A stretch of 41,050 nt of DNA from an uncultured Pseudomonadota bacterium (GTDB lineage Bacteria; Pseudomonadota; Alphaproteobacteria; Rs-D84), in NCBI GenBank assembly GCA_946613885.1, contig CAMOGA010000010.1, positions 1-41,050 on the forward strand. The letters are read 5' to 3'. The notes below the pieces were generated by a model, which worked only from the letters and a program-made list of their open reading frames with translations, made no database searches and had not been told where the DNA came from. Position 1 is the stretch's first letter, and each line of letters opens with the position of its first letter. Both the position numbers and the translations under genes were made by a program. Positions 30,515 through 39,140 of the stretch are shown in pieces.

Positions 30515-31135
30515 TTATTGTTTGTGTCTGGTCAATTTTTTGCGGGTTGTGTATCCTGTGGCATAGAACCAATCGTCTATCATTGACAGTGTTGTTTCCA
30601 AATATCTGGCGATTTCGCGTTGTGAATTATTATATTTGATTTCGTTTAATATCTGATTTAATTCTTGTGCGATAAAAGACAAAATTTGTGTGTGTTGTGG
30701 ATCTAGAACTTCGATTTTGTCCGATTTATACAGTATATCTTCCAACATATTTAATTGTTTTCGTATTCCGCGCACATATTTTTTATCCAGATTTAATTTT
30801 TTATAATTCAAATTAATATCTTGCATAGGGACTTCAATACGGGGTAAACCAATTATGTTTTTGATAAAAGCCAATATTTTAAACAAATGGTCGTCCAGTG
30901 CATTTATAACATTAGTGTGCTGATGTTTGTGAACGCGACGTGTGATTAAATAATTAGAGTAATCATAAAATAAAAATACTAGCGGGATTGCCAATAAAGA
31001 TGCGGCTACGTTATCCATTAAATCTATCCAGCCCGGATCATGCAGATATTGTTGTGAAAAATCAAAGACAAAAATACCACCGGCGATAGATAGAACATAA
31101 GGGACAGATTTTAAAATAATATTTACCAAATTCAT
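30515..31135 (-). CDS. Small membrane protein of unknown function
   Basis: A 206-residue protein with two predicted transmembrane helices (about residues 9-26 and 43-60), then a soluble C-terminal region rich in helices (residues ~75-205, NALDDHLFKILAFIKNIIGL, KKYVRGIRKQLNMLEDILY). I do not recognise the family. The ATG at 31135 is chosen because a minus-strand TATAAT (31148-31143) ends 7 nt before it. A GTG at 31171 would add 12 Lys-rich residues but lies upstream of that promoter and has no clear ribosome binding site. It converges with the YcgN-like gene with a 4-nt gap. Confidence 0.6.
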   Translation of the reverse strand: MNLVNIILKSVPYVLSIAGGIFVFDFSQQYLHDPGWIDLMDNVAASLLAIPLVFLFYDYSNYLITRRVHKHQHTNVINALDDHLFKILAFIKNIIGLPRIEVPMQDINLNYKKLNLDKKYVRGIRKQLNMLEDILYKSDKIEVLDPQHTQILSFIAQELNQILNEIKYNNSQREIARYLETTLSMIDDWFYATGYTTRKKLTRHKQ

Positions 31136-31142
31136 GTCAGGA

Positions 31143-31148
31143 ATTATA
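31143..31148 (-). promoter_or_regulatory. -10 element of the membrane-protein gene (leaderless)
   Basis: TATAAT on the minus strand, 7 nt before the ATG at 31135, with no Shine-Dalgarno sequence between them. Confidence 0.4.
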
Positions 31149-31204
31149 AGTTTTTTTATTTTTTTAACCACAGGAACAAAACCCTGAAAACACTACCTGT
31201 CCCC

Positions 31205-31233
31205 TTGAAAGCATAACAAAAAAGTGCTATAAT
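31205..31233 (+). promoter_or_regulatory. Promoter of the 842-residue protein gene
   Basis: TTGAAA (31205-31210), 17 nt, TATAAT (31228-31233), 35 nt before the ATG, which is preceded by AAGAGG. Confidence 0.6.
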
Positions 31234-31268
31234 ATATTGGGTAAGACGACAAAGCAAGAGGTTGCGGT

Positions 31269-33797
31269 ATGGATAAATTTTTAAAGAAATATTATAAGCA
31301 GTTGCATTTTAATTCTATGCCGGCTGAGGTTCGTGCGCGTTTTTATGATTGGGTCAAACAGGGGACTTTGACCAATGATATGAAAAATTGGGTGCGTGAT
31401 TATTTAGAACATGACCCGGCACGAACTTATTCAGAAGAAAACCCAGCTGCCAGTTTGATTGTTCGTAACGGCCAATATGTCCAAAAAGCATTACCAGATC
31501 CTGCGGATAATGCACAATTGTCTGATGAAGATGCGCGCAAATTATTTATTGCGTTTCAAAATGCTTTTGCAGGTATGGCATCGGATTTATCTAGTTTTCA
31601 AGACAATGACCATCAATCGCGTGATTTTGTTAATCAATATTTTGGTGCAGGCAAATTGTTTAAAACCTCGCCTGCAAAAACAGAGTGCAGAAATGGAATT
31701 AACAAGATTCTTGATTTGTTAAATCGGCATTCAAATTTAAAAAATTATATTGTAAAAAATACACAAAATTCAGAAGGAAAACCTGTTTTCGAATCTGATA
31801 GTAAATTAAATGAATTATTAACTAAATGTAGTAACGGACAATATGATACAGATGCATCTGTGCAAAAAAAGATTCGTGCGGTTGCAGAAACATTATCTAA
31901 TGTTGTGGGCTGGTATTCATCTATTGATCAAAATTCCCAAGAATATCAGGCGATATATGCCATTAAAAATGATTTGGATAATGTTTTGGCCAAAGATGCG
32001 TTTGCTATGGATGCCGCCAGTATACCTGCAACTGCGCTATCTAATTTCAGATCTGTTTATGCAAAGGAAAATAAAACTGGGCTGTTGCAAACTTTATATT
32101 TTAATAAAACTATTCGTGACAGATTTGGTAAATACGATAATGGTACAATTACTGGGCCAATTAACAAGGCCGAAGAAGCTGTCAATTGGCAGGATAAAAG
32201 CAAGGATAATTATGTTGATCCGAAAATTTCTGATGTATTAACGCCTTTACAGCGTTTGGAAGAATGGGCATCTGATACTTATGCGGACACTCTTAAAAAA
32301 TATGAACAACTGCGTGGTGCCCCAATATTTCGCAGGCAAGAAGCCAAAGATATTTTTAAGGCCATAGATAAAAATAAAATCAAACCAGTTGACGGTTTGG
32401 ACGGTTTGTTAAAAAAGAAAGCAGATATAGAAGGTAAATTAAATAACCCTGTGGCGCGTCAACATTTTAAATGGTTTGTGGAAACTATGGAACCAATCGC
32501 TGCAAAAATGCCAAAAGCTGTCGCAGGCGCATGGAAAAACGCAAGGCAAATGAAAGGTGTTGTTGAACAGATTATATTACGAGCAACAGACCCGAGCAAT
32601 AATGATCCGCAAGCAATAGAAAAAGCGGAAACCGCTATGGAAATTATGACTGCTATGAAATACGGCATGATGACCAGCAAAATTATGGATGCAATGCGCA
32701 GTACAGATTTTAATATTTTTTCCGATGGGCAATTATCTTGGAATAAAAACGAAGGAATTAAATTTGTTACGACAGCATTTGATAAAAGTATCAAGTTGGC
32801 TTTTGAAGGTGTCGGGTATGGTGTAACGATTCTTGGAAATACAATAAGGATGTCTGGCAGACAATTCAAAAATAAAAACAATCAAAACGGCAGATTGGCC
32901 GAACGTTTTAACGCGGAAAATACAGACGAGCAAAATGCTTTACGCAATCAAAATACTGCGGATACTAATACTATCACGGCAAAAAACAATGAGATAAATG
33001 CCCTTAATACTGGTGCAACACCTATTAATGCTGGTAATTTATCGGCACGCGAAACCCAACGGGATAATATATATAACAGAATGCAGCAGCACGATCAAAT
33101 CAGACAAAATAACCAGGCGGGTTTTGATGCATATAATGCCGGACAAAATGTTGTAAATGAACATAACAACAACATGACCGAATTAAGAAGTTTAGATGCC
33201 AGATTAAAAGATCCTGTAAATGGGTTAAATAAACAGGTTGCCGATAAAGAATCCGAATTTAGAAATCCTGCTACGTATGCAGGGATGCCGCCCGCAGTTG
33301 CAAATGCTTTGGCGATGCAATTGCAACAAGAATTATCGCAATTAAAACAACAACAACAGGAAGCGAATCAGGAATACCAAAATAAACTGCAAAGTTTACG
33401 TGATCCACAATATCAACAATCTTTAAGAAATGCCCGTTCAGATATGACGGCAAACCAAACGGCATACAATGATTATAATGCTGCGGATGCCGCATATAAT
33501 GCAGATGCCACTGCGTATAATGATTTGAATGATAGAATCACACAATTTAATAATGCGACCCAAGAAATTCAAGAATTGAACGAATCTATTGATAGACGTA
33601 ATTATGCCTTGTCACACTGGCAAGAAAAAAATACAAACATGGTTTTATATTTGGAAAATTATTGGAATTTCTTACAAACTGGGCAAACCAGAACGTTCAG
33701 ATTAAGTACAAAAGCGGCACAAAATAAATTTAATCGAAAAAATATGAACGATGCTTTGTTGATGCAACATATTGGTCGGCATAGTTTGGCTGCGTAA
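31269..33797 (+). CDS. Large hypothetical protein, helical and Q/N-rich
   Basis: An 842-residue protein I do not recognise. There is no signal peptide. Residues 1-430 are mixed helical (MDKFLKKYYKQLHFNSMP...), with Asp/Lys-rich stretches. A short hydrophobic segment near residue 520 (KLAFEGVGYGVTILGNTI) may be a buried or membrane-associated helix. From ~545 to ~790 it is low-complexity and coiled-coil-like, rich in N, Q and A (for example MQLQQELSQLKQQQQEANQE and AYNDYNAADAAYNADATAY). The composition recalls cytoskeletal, phage tape-measure-like or secreted effector proteins, but nothing decides between them. It has its own promoter and terminator, so it is a single-gene unit. Confidence 0.7.
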   Translation: MDKFLKKYYKQLHFNSMPAEVRARFYDWVKQGTLTNDMKNWVRDYLEHDPARTYSEENPAASLIVRNGQYVQKALPDPADNAQLSDEDARKLFIAFQNAFAGMASDLSSFQDNDHQSRDFVNQYFGAGKLFKTSPAKTECRNGINKILDLLNRHSNLKNYIVKNTQNSEGKPVFESDSKLNELLTKCSNGQYDTDASVQKKIRAVAETLSNVVGWYSSIDQNSQEYQAIYAIKNDLDNVLAKDAFAMDAASIPATALSNFRSVYAKENKTGLLQTLYFNKTIRDRFGKYDNGTITGPINKAEEAVNWQDKSKDNYVDPKISDVLTPLQRLEEWASDTYADTLKKYEQLRGAPIFRRQEAKDIFKAIDKNKIKPVDGLDGLLKKKADIEGKLNNPVARQHFKWFVETMEPIAAKMPKAVAGAWKNARQMKGVVEQIILRATDPSNNDPQAIEKAETAMEIMTAMKYGMMTSKIMDAMRSTDFNIFSDGQLSWNKNEGIKFVTTAFDKSIKLAFEGVGYGVTILGNTIRMSGRQFKNKNNQNGRLAERFNAENTDEQNALRNQNTADTNTITAKNNEINALNTGATPINAGNLSARETQRDNIYNRMQQHDQIRQNNQAGFDAYNAGQNVVNEHNNNMTELRSLDARLKDPVNGLNKQVADKESEFRNPATYAGMPPAVANALAMQLQQELSQLKQQQQEANQEYQNKLQSLRDPQYQQSLRNARSDMTANQTAYNDYNAADAAYNADATAYNDLNDRITQFNNATQEIQELNESIDRRNYALSHWQEKNTNMVLYLENYWNFLQTGQTRTFRLSTKAAQNKFNRKNMNDALLMQHIGRHSLAA

Positions 33798-33816
33798 TAA
33801 AAATAATTTTTACTCG

Positions 33817-33840
33817 GGCGACACTTTGTCGCCTTTTTTT
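33817..33840 (+). terminator. Terminator after the 842-residue protein gene
   Basis: GGCGAC-ACTTT-GTCGCC plus a seven-base T-run, about 20 nt after the stop codon. Confidence 0.85.
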
Positions 33841-33943
33841 ATTGACCCCTGCCCGTTTGTTTGCTATTGTTGGTGGCGTAAAAAATAATCCCCCTTCGCT
33901 GAAGCTGTGGGGACAGGTCTTAAAAATAAAAGGAGATACAAGT

Positions 33944-35185
33944 ATGTACATATTAGCTTTGAATTGTGGGTCTTCTTCCCTTAAATATCAGGTTTTTGAC
34001 GCGGACAGTCGCAAAGTTATCGTTGGTGGAAATGTTGAAAAAATCGGGTTGCCAGATTCTTTTATTACCCAAAAATATCCTGATGGAAAAAAAGACAAGA
34101 AAGTCGTTGAAATGAAAAATCATAACGAGGCATTGGGTGTGGTTATGAATATGTTACGCGATGCGTCTGTTGATATGAACGAAATCGGTGGCGTTGGACA
34201 TCGTGTTGTTATGGGTGGTGCAAAATATGCATCGTCTGTGGAAATTGATGATGAAGTTATGCGTGCAGTATCTGAATGGAAAGATTTAATGCCTTTACAT
34301 ATTCCTGCATCGTTAATGGGAATCGAAAGCGCGCGTCAAATGTTGCCAAACGCAAAACAGGTTGCTGTGTTTGATACTGCGTTTTTACAAACCATGCCAG
34401 AAGAATCATATCGTTATGCAATTCCAGAAGCATGGTATAAAAATCTGGGAATACGTCGTTATGGTTTCCATGGGACATCACATTTATACGTTTCTAAACG
34501 TGCGGCGGCGATGCTGGGTAAACCTGCGGATAAATGCAATTTAATCACTATGCATATTGGGTCTGGGGCATCGGGTGTTGCAATTAAAAACGGACGTGCG
34601 GTTGATACAACATTAGGTATGACACCAACTGCGGGTTTAGTTATGGGAACACGCCCAGGCGATGTTGATGCGGCGGCTATGTTGTATGTTATGGAACAAT
34701 TGCATTTGACACCAGAACAAATGACAAAACATTTGAACAAAGATTCTGGTTTGATGGGCATTACACAATGTTTTGCAGACCGTCGTGATGTTGAAGCAAA
34801 CAAAGACGAAAATCCATTATGCAAATTGGCTATTGATATGGAGGTTCATACCGTCAAAAAATACATCGGTGCGTTTATGGCGGAATTGGGTCATACTGAT
34901 GCGATAGTGTTTACTGCTGGGGTTGGCGAAAACGATGATTATTTGCGTGAACAATTCTGCAGTGGATTGGAAGAATTGGGTGTAAAATTGGATGTTGAGG
35001 CAAACAAAAACGCCCTGGCCCGCAAAGGTGTTGATGAAGCGGTTATCAGCACACCTGATTCTAAGGTCAAGATATTGATGATTGCGACAAACGAAGAATT
35101 GGTTATTGTCGAAGACACAATCGCAATTATGAACGGTACGTATAACGCCGATCATTTGAAAATGGATTATTCGTTTTCAAAATAA
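33944..35185 (+). CDS. ackA: Acetate kinase
   Basis: A 413-residue enzyme of the ASKHA fold that interconverts acetate + ATP and acetyl phosphate + ADP. Motifs are LALNCGSSSLKYQVF (Asn7), GHRVVMGG (substrate Arg), DLMPLHIPASL, AVFDTAFLQTMP, RRYGFHGTSHLYV, ITMHIGSGASGVAI, DTTLGMTPTAGLVMGTRPGDVD and FTAGVGEND. Start at 33944 is set by AAAAGGAGAT; an in-frame ATG at 33842 belongs to the region downstream of the previous terminator and would add an unrelated N-terminus. The usual partner pta is not adjacent. No clear promoter in the 100-nt gap. Confidence 0.96.
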   Translation: MYILALNCGSSSLKYQVFDADSRKVIVGGNVEKIGLPDSFITQKYPDGKKDKKVVEMKNHNEALGVVMNMLRDASVDMNEIGGVGHRVVMGGAKYASSVEIDDEVMRAVSEWKDLMPLHIPASLMGIESARQMLPNAKQVAVFDTAFLQTMPEESYRYAIPEAWYKNLGIRRYGFHGTSHLYVSKRAAAMLGKPADKCNLITMHIGSGASGVAIKNGRAVDTTLGMTPTAGLVMGTRPGDVDAAAMLYVMEQLHLTPEQMTKHLNKDSGLMGITQCFADRRDVEANKDENPLCKLAIDMEVHTVKKYIGAFMAELGHTDAIVFTAGVGENDDYLREQFCSGLEELGVKLDVEANKNALARKGVDEAVISTPDSKVKILMIATNEELVIVEDTIAIMNGTYNADHLKMDYSFSK

Positions 35186-35200
35186 ACAAATTTGCGAGTA

Positions 35201-35228
35201 AAAAAACTGGCGCGATTGCGTCAGTTTT
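35201..35228. terminator. Shared terminator of ackA and large LRR gene copy 2
   Basis: AAAACTGGCGC-GATT-GCGTCAGTTTT inverted repeat, the reverse complement of the terminator that follows copy 1. It overlaps the extended 3' end of the copy 2 coding sequence. Confidence 0.75.
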
Positions 35229-36969
35229 GTTGTTCATTATCTGTTGTTTGGTTTTTTAACAATTCGTATAAACTCTTTACCCTTGCCTTGATTTTTTTAA
35301 TTCCTTGGCGAAAAACCTCACTATTGCCAGTTTGCTGTTCAGATAACGGGTTATTGGAATAATCGAGAATTCCCCCGACTGTTTGTGGTGCACCATCTAA
35401 ACTGGTTAATTTGTTGTGGGAACAATCGAAACTCCAGACTGTTTGTGGGGCACCTTGTAAACTGGTTAATTGGTTGTGGGAACAATAGAATTGCCCCCCG
35501 ACTGTTTGTGTGGCACCCTGTAAACTGGTTAATTGATTGCCGGAACAATCGAAATCCCCCTCAATTTTTTGTGGGGCACCCTGCAAACTGGTTAATTGGT
35601 TTTGGAAACAATAGAAATTCCCCCTGACTGTTTGTGGGGCCCCCTGTAAACTGGCTAATTGGTTGCCGGAACAATTGAAATTCCTCTCAATTTTTTGTGG
35701 AGCCCCCTGTAAACAGGTTAATTGGTTTTTGAAACAAAAGAAATTCCCTCTGACTGTTTGTGGCGCTCCCTGTAAATTGGTTAATTGGTTATTGGAACAA
35801 TTGAAATCCCCCTCAATTTTTTGTGGGGCACCCTGTAAACTGGTTAATAGGTTGTGGGAACAATAGAAACTCCCCCCGACTGTTTGTGGGGCCCCCTGTA
35901 AACTGGTTAATAGGTTGTCGGAACAATTGAAATCCCCCCGCACAACAACATCACTAAGGTCTGGTAATTCTGTTAATTCCATGGAACCCAGATCTAAATT
36001 TCCGTTAACAACAAAGCCCTTTGGCAAATTAAATATATCATAATATTTACCATCCTGTTTTATTAACCCCAGATTTTTTAAATCATGAATCACATCTAAT
36101 TTTTGTGTTTCTATAAAGTGTTTAATCGCAGGAATGTATTTTCTAATTGGCGATTTATTTTGCTTACCTTTGACTTGATGAACCTCGTTCCCACGAACCT
36201 CTAATGTGGCATGTGGTTCACCACGTTCATCACGTATCGAATATATCTTTATCAAACCATTTTTTACACCGGCATCATAACCGCCCTTACCCACACAATG
36301 TCCCATATATTCAGATTCAAAATCTAACGCTTCTTCGGTGGTTAATTGATATGCAAACATATTGTCCGGTAAATCCATCACGTATTTTGCACCCTTTAAC
36401 GATTTTTCAAACAATTCACGACCACGATTGCGCTTTGCCAATTCTTCTGACATGTGTTCATGCCAATTTTTTGCAGCAGTTAATGCCTTATCAAAAGTAT
36501 CGTATTCATTGGTTGTTTTTAAAAAATCGTATCTTATTTTTGGCTTTTTTTCTGTTTTTTTGGCTGTTTCTATTACTTTATCAACATATTGTCCCGCAAA
36601 ATCATACAGATAATCACGCACAGTTATAATATCTTCACGTAATTTGTTTGACATTTTTGAACCATCAAATTGGTATATGTTTTCACCACGTTCAAATACC
36701 CTGTATGCCCAACCAGGCAAATCAGTTCTGTTTTTATCCACCGGTATAAATGCAGGTTCATTATTTTGATTTAATAAATATTCACGAACACGTAATTTAA
36801 TGTATTGATTTAATATCCCCTTAACAATTTCATCACGATGTTGAAACACATAATCGGCACTTTCAAATTCACCCTGAAAATTTTGCTGTTTTGGTACAGT
36901 CGCACCCTGATAAGTAATATCTGTCAGATAATCGTTAAAATCTTTGTCGTTTAATAAATTTAATGCCAT
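35221..36969 (-). CDS. LRR-like repeat protein with PcfJ-like domain, copy 2
   Basis: A 582-residue protein. Residues 1-227 match copy 1 exactly, and the PcfJ-like region then shows scattered changes (GHCVGKGG versus GHCVGSGG, IETQKLDVI versus LETQKLDVV). It carries only nine 21-residue repeats plus a cap, with more divergent units (FFCFKNQLTCLQGAPQKIERN, FYCFQNQ...) that alternate APQTVRGN and APQKIEGD types. The C-terminal helix is shared. The stop codon of copy 1 (TAA) reads CAA here, so translation continues for two codons to a TGA inside the terminator stem. Activity unknown. No signal peptide. Confidence 0.8.
   Translation of the reverse strand: MALNLLNDKDFNDYLTDITYQGATVPKQQNFQGEFESADYVFQHRDEIVKGILNQYIKLRVREYLLNQNNEPAFIPVDKNRTDLPGWAYRVFERGENIYQFDGSKMSNKLREDIITVRDYLYDFAGQYVDKVIETAKKTEKKPKIRYDFLKTTNEYDTFDKALTAAKNWHEHMSEELAKRNRGRELFEKSLKGAKYVMDLPDNMFAYQLTTEEALDFESEYMGHCVGKGGYDAGVKNGLIKIYSIRDERGEPHATLEVRGNEVHQVKGKQNKSPIRKYIPAIKHFIETQKLDVIHDLKNLGLIKQDGKYYDIFNLPKGFVVNGNLDLGSMELTELPDLSDVVVRGDFNCSDNLLTSLQGAPQTVGGSFYCSHNLLTSLQGAPQKIEGDFNCSNNQLTNLQGAPQTVRGNFFCFKNQLTCLQGAPQKIERNFNCSGNQLASLQGAPQTVRGNFYCFQNQLTSLQGAPQKIEGDFDCSGNQLTSLQGATQTVGGQFYCSHNQLTSLQGAPQTVWSFDCSHNKLTSLDGAPQTVGGILDYSNNPLSEQQTGNSEVFRQGIKKIKARVKSLYELLKNQTTDNEQQN
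35368..35931 (-). repeat. In-frame 63-bp tandem repeat array (9 units) in copy 2
   Basis: Nine units (eight of 63 bp, one of 60 bp) of the same consensus as in copy 1, but with a more mixed pattern: OTVRGN/KIEGD endings alternate, and two units carry Phe in place of the usual Ser after Cys. Confidence 0.85.
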
Positions 36970-37012
36970 TTGTAAAAAACCTTTCCTTGATATGGTATCA
37001 TTATATCATAAA
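36304..37012 (-). repeat. ~709-bp inverted repeat, copy 2
   Basis: Reverse complement of 19850-20558 by segment-wise comparison. It runs from just upstream of the -10 element (TATAAT at 37005-37000) to the GHCVG codons. The -35 region outside the repeat differs between copies. Confidence 0.85.
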
Positions 37013-37037
37013 TATTACAATATTTCATGGTTTTTTA

Positions 37038-37066
37038 TTGAATTAAATAAAGATTTTTTGTTAAAT
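37038..37066 (+). promoter_or_regulatory. recG promoter (leaderless start predicted)
   Basis: TTGAAT (37038-37043), 17 nt, TTAAAT (37061-37066), then 7 nt to the ATG at 37074. No Shine-Dalgarno sequence precedes this ATG. Confidence 0.5.
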
Positions 37067-37073
37067 TTATATC

Positions 37074-39140
37074 ATGAACAAGGAAATCTTTGATATTTTT
37101 AATACTGATTTACAATTTATTCATGGGGTTGGGCCTGTGCTGGCGACCAAGTTTAATGATGTTTTGGGCGGACGGCGTGTTCTGGATTTTTTGTTGCATA
37201 TTCCGTCATATGTTCGACCACGTGAAATTCTGGATTCTGTGACAAATGCACAAAATGGGGATACGATAACTGTTTCTGTTATGGTGAAATCGCATAAACG
37301 TGGTGGGGTTTTTCGTGGGCGCAGGCATCCGACACAAATCATTTGTGCTGATAAATTTGCTGCACCAATAACACTGCAATTTTTCAATACTAAATTTTTA
37401 GATTATTGGATTGAAAAATTACCGATTGGTCAATGGCGTATTGTCAGTGGAAAATTGGATTATTCGCAACGCAGTGGTGCAATTATAAATCATCCTGATT
37501 TTATAGAATTACCTGAAAACGCGTCCAAAATTCCAACGCACCAGGCGGTATATCCATCTGGCGAAGGTTTAACCCAAAAAACATTTGCAAACGTGCGTGA
37601 CCAGATTTTTAAAATAATACATGAACGTGTTTCCGTACAAAATACAGATGAAAATTTAATGGAATTTATTGATGCACTGACTCATGTTCATTTTCCAGAA
37701 TCTAATGATGATTTGGTACCAAATGGAACGTATGTTGCAAAATTGGCATATTGTGAATTATTTGCCCATCAAAGCGCGATTGCTATTAATCGGCGTATTC
37801 GTAAATCAAAAACAAACACGCGACCAATACGCGCAAAAAAACATGATTTGATAAATAAATTCTATGAAATATTACCGTTTGCACTAACTGGCGCACAACA
37901 ACGCACGATTGACGAGATATTTGCGGATTTTAATCGCCCCACCCCGATGATGCGATTGGTTCAGGGGGATGTTGGCTCTGGCAAGACCATGGTGGCGATG
38001 GCTGCAATGGTAAAAATGGCAGAATCTGGCGCGCAATCTGTGTTATTGGCACCAACAGACGCTTTGGCGCAACAGCATTTTGCGAAACTAAAACCAATGT
38101 GTGATAAATTGGGTCTGGTTTGCGATGTTCTGACTGGTCGGGACAAAGGTGTTGCAAGACGTGAAAAATTGATATCTTTGAAATCTGGGCGAACCAAGAT
38201 AGCAATCGGAACGCATGCATTGTTTTCAACAGATGTAGAATATAAAGATTTGGGTTTGGTTATTATTGACGAACAACATCGGTTTGGTGTGGCACAACGA
38301 ACCGCTATGCGTACCAAGGGAAATAATCCAGATATGTTGGCATTGTCTGCGACACCTATTCCACGAACTTTATCAATGACGGTATATGGCGACATGGATA
38401 TATCCATTATAAATGAAAAACCCGCAGGACGTATTCCAATCAAAACAACTAAATTACCGATTGAACGTGTCGGTGCATTGATTTCGCGTATTGCACCCCA
38501 GGTTCAATCTGGGGCTAAGGTTTTTTGGGTGTGTCCATTGGTGGCGGAATCTGAAATATCGGATATGGTCGCTGCACAATCGCGATTTGAAGATTTGAAA
38601 AAATATTTTCCAGAAACAGGTCTTTGTCATGGTCAAATGGATAAAAAAGAACGTGATAAAGTAATGAACGAATTTGCGGATGAAAATTCTAAAATGCGTA
38701 TTTTGGTTTCAACCACAGTTATCGAGGTTGGCATTGATGTTCCGTCTGCTACAATCATGGTTATTGAAAATGCAGAACGTTTTGGATTGGCGGCATTACA
38801 TCAATTACGTGGTCGTGTCGGTCGCGGCAATTCGCAATCGTATTGTGTTTTGTTGTATGGCAATAACGTGTCGCCAGATGGATTAAAAAGATTGGACGTT
38901 TTGTGTGAAACAGATGATGGATTTGTCATCGCAGAACAAGATTTAATGATGCGTGGTGTTGGCGAATTGTTGGGAACAAAACAAAGTGGTTGGATACAAT
39001 ATCACTTTGTAAATTATCGTGAACATCGGGATTTATTCAAATTGGCACAGACCGCATCCATGGATGATAATATTTCTGAAAATGTTTGGGCAAAGCAATT
39101 ACGTCAAATATTTGATTGTTCAACAATCGCGGGGGCATAA
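37074..39140 (+). CDS. recG: ATP-dependent DNA helicase RecG
   Basis: A 688-residue RecG, normal length, which regresses stalled replication forks and branch-migrates Holliday junctions. The N-terminal wedge domain holds the OB-fold (residues ~60-155, FIHGVGP...). Helicase domain 1 has Walker A GDVGSGKT (298-305), LLAPTDALAQQHF, and the DEQH box (399-402), with LALSATPIPRTL as motif III. Helicase domain 2 has MRILVSTTVIEVGIDVP and HQLRGRVGRGNSQSYC. The C-terminal TRG-like hairpin region (GFVIAEQDLMMRGVGELLGTKQSG) is present. Stop codon TAA overlaps the ATG of the next gene. Confidence 0.96.
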   Translation: MNKEIFDIFNTDLQFIHGVGPVLATKFNDVLGGRRVLDFLLHIPSYVRPREILDSVTNAQNGDTITVSVMVKSHKRGGVFRGRRHPTQIICADKFAAPITLQFFNTKFLDYWIEKLPIGQWRIVSGKLDYSQRSGAIINHPDFIELPENASKIPTHQAVYPSGEGLTQKTFANVRDQIFKIIHERVSVQNTDENLMEFIDALTHVHFPESNDDLVPNGTYVAKLAYCELFAHQSAIAINRRIRKSKTNTRPIRAKKHDLINKFYEILPFALTGAQQRTIDEIFADFNRPTPMMRLVQGDVGSGKTMVAMAAMVKMAESGAQSVLLAPTDALAQQHFAKLKPMCDKLGLVCDVLTGRDKGVARREKLISLKSGRTKIAIGTHALFSTDVEYKDLGLVIIDEQHRFGVAQRTAMRTKGNNPDMLALSATPIPRTLSMTVYGDMDISIINEKPAGRIPIKTTKLPIERVGALISRIAPQVQSGAKVFWVCPLVAESEISDMVAAQSRFEDLKKYFPETGLCHGQMDKKERDKVMNEFADENSKMRILVSTTVIEVGIDVPSATIMVIENAERFGLAALHQLRGRVGRGNSQSYCVLLYGNNVSPDGLKRLDVLCETDDGFVIAEQDLMMRGVGELLGTKQSGWIQYHFVNYREHRDLFKLAQTASMDDNISENVWAKQLRQIFDCSTIAGA

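Noticed and set aside
36204-36629. 141-codon ORF antisense to LRR copy 2
   Set aside because: Same shadow ORF exists opposite copy 1 because the DNA is duplicated; no ribosome binding site.
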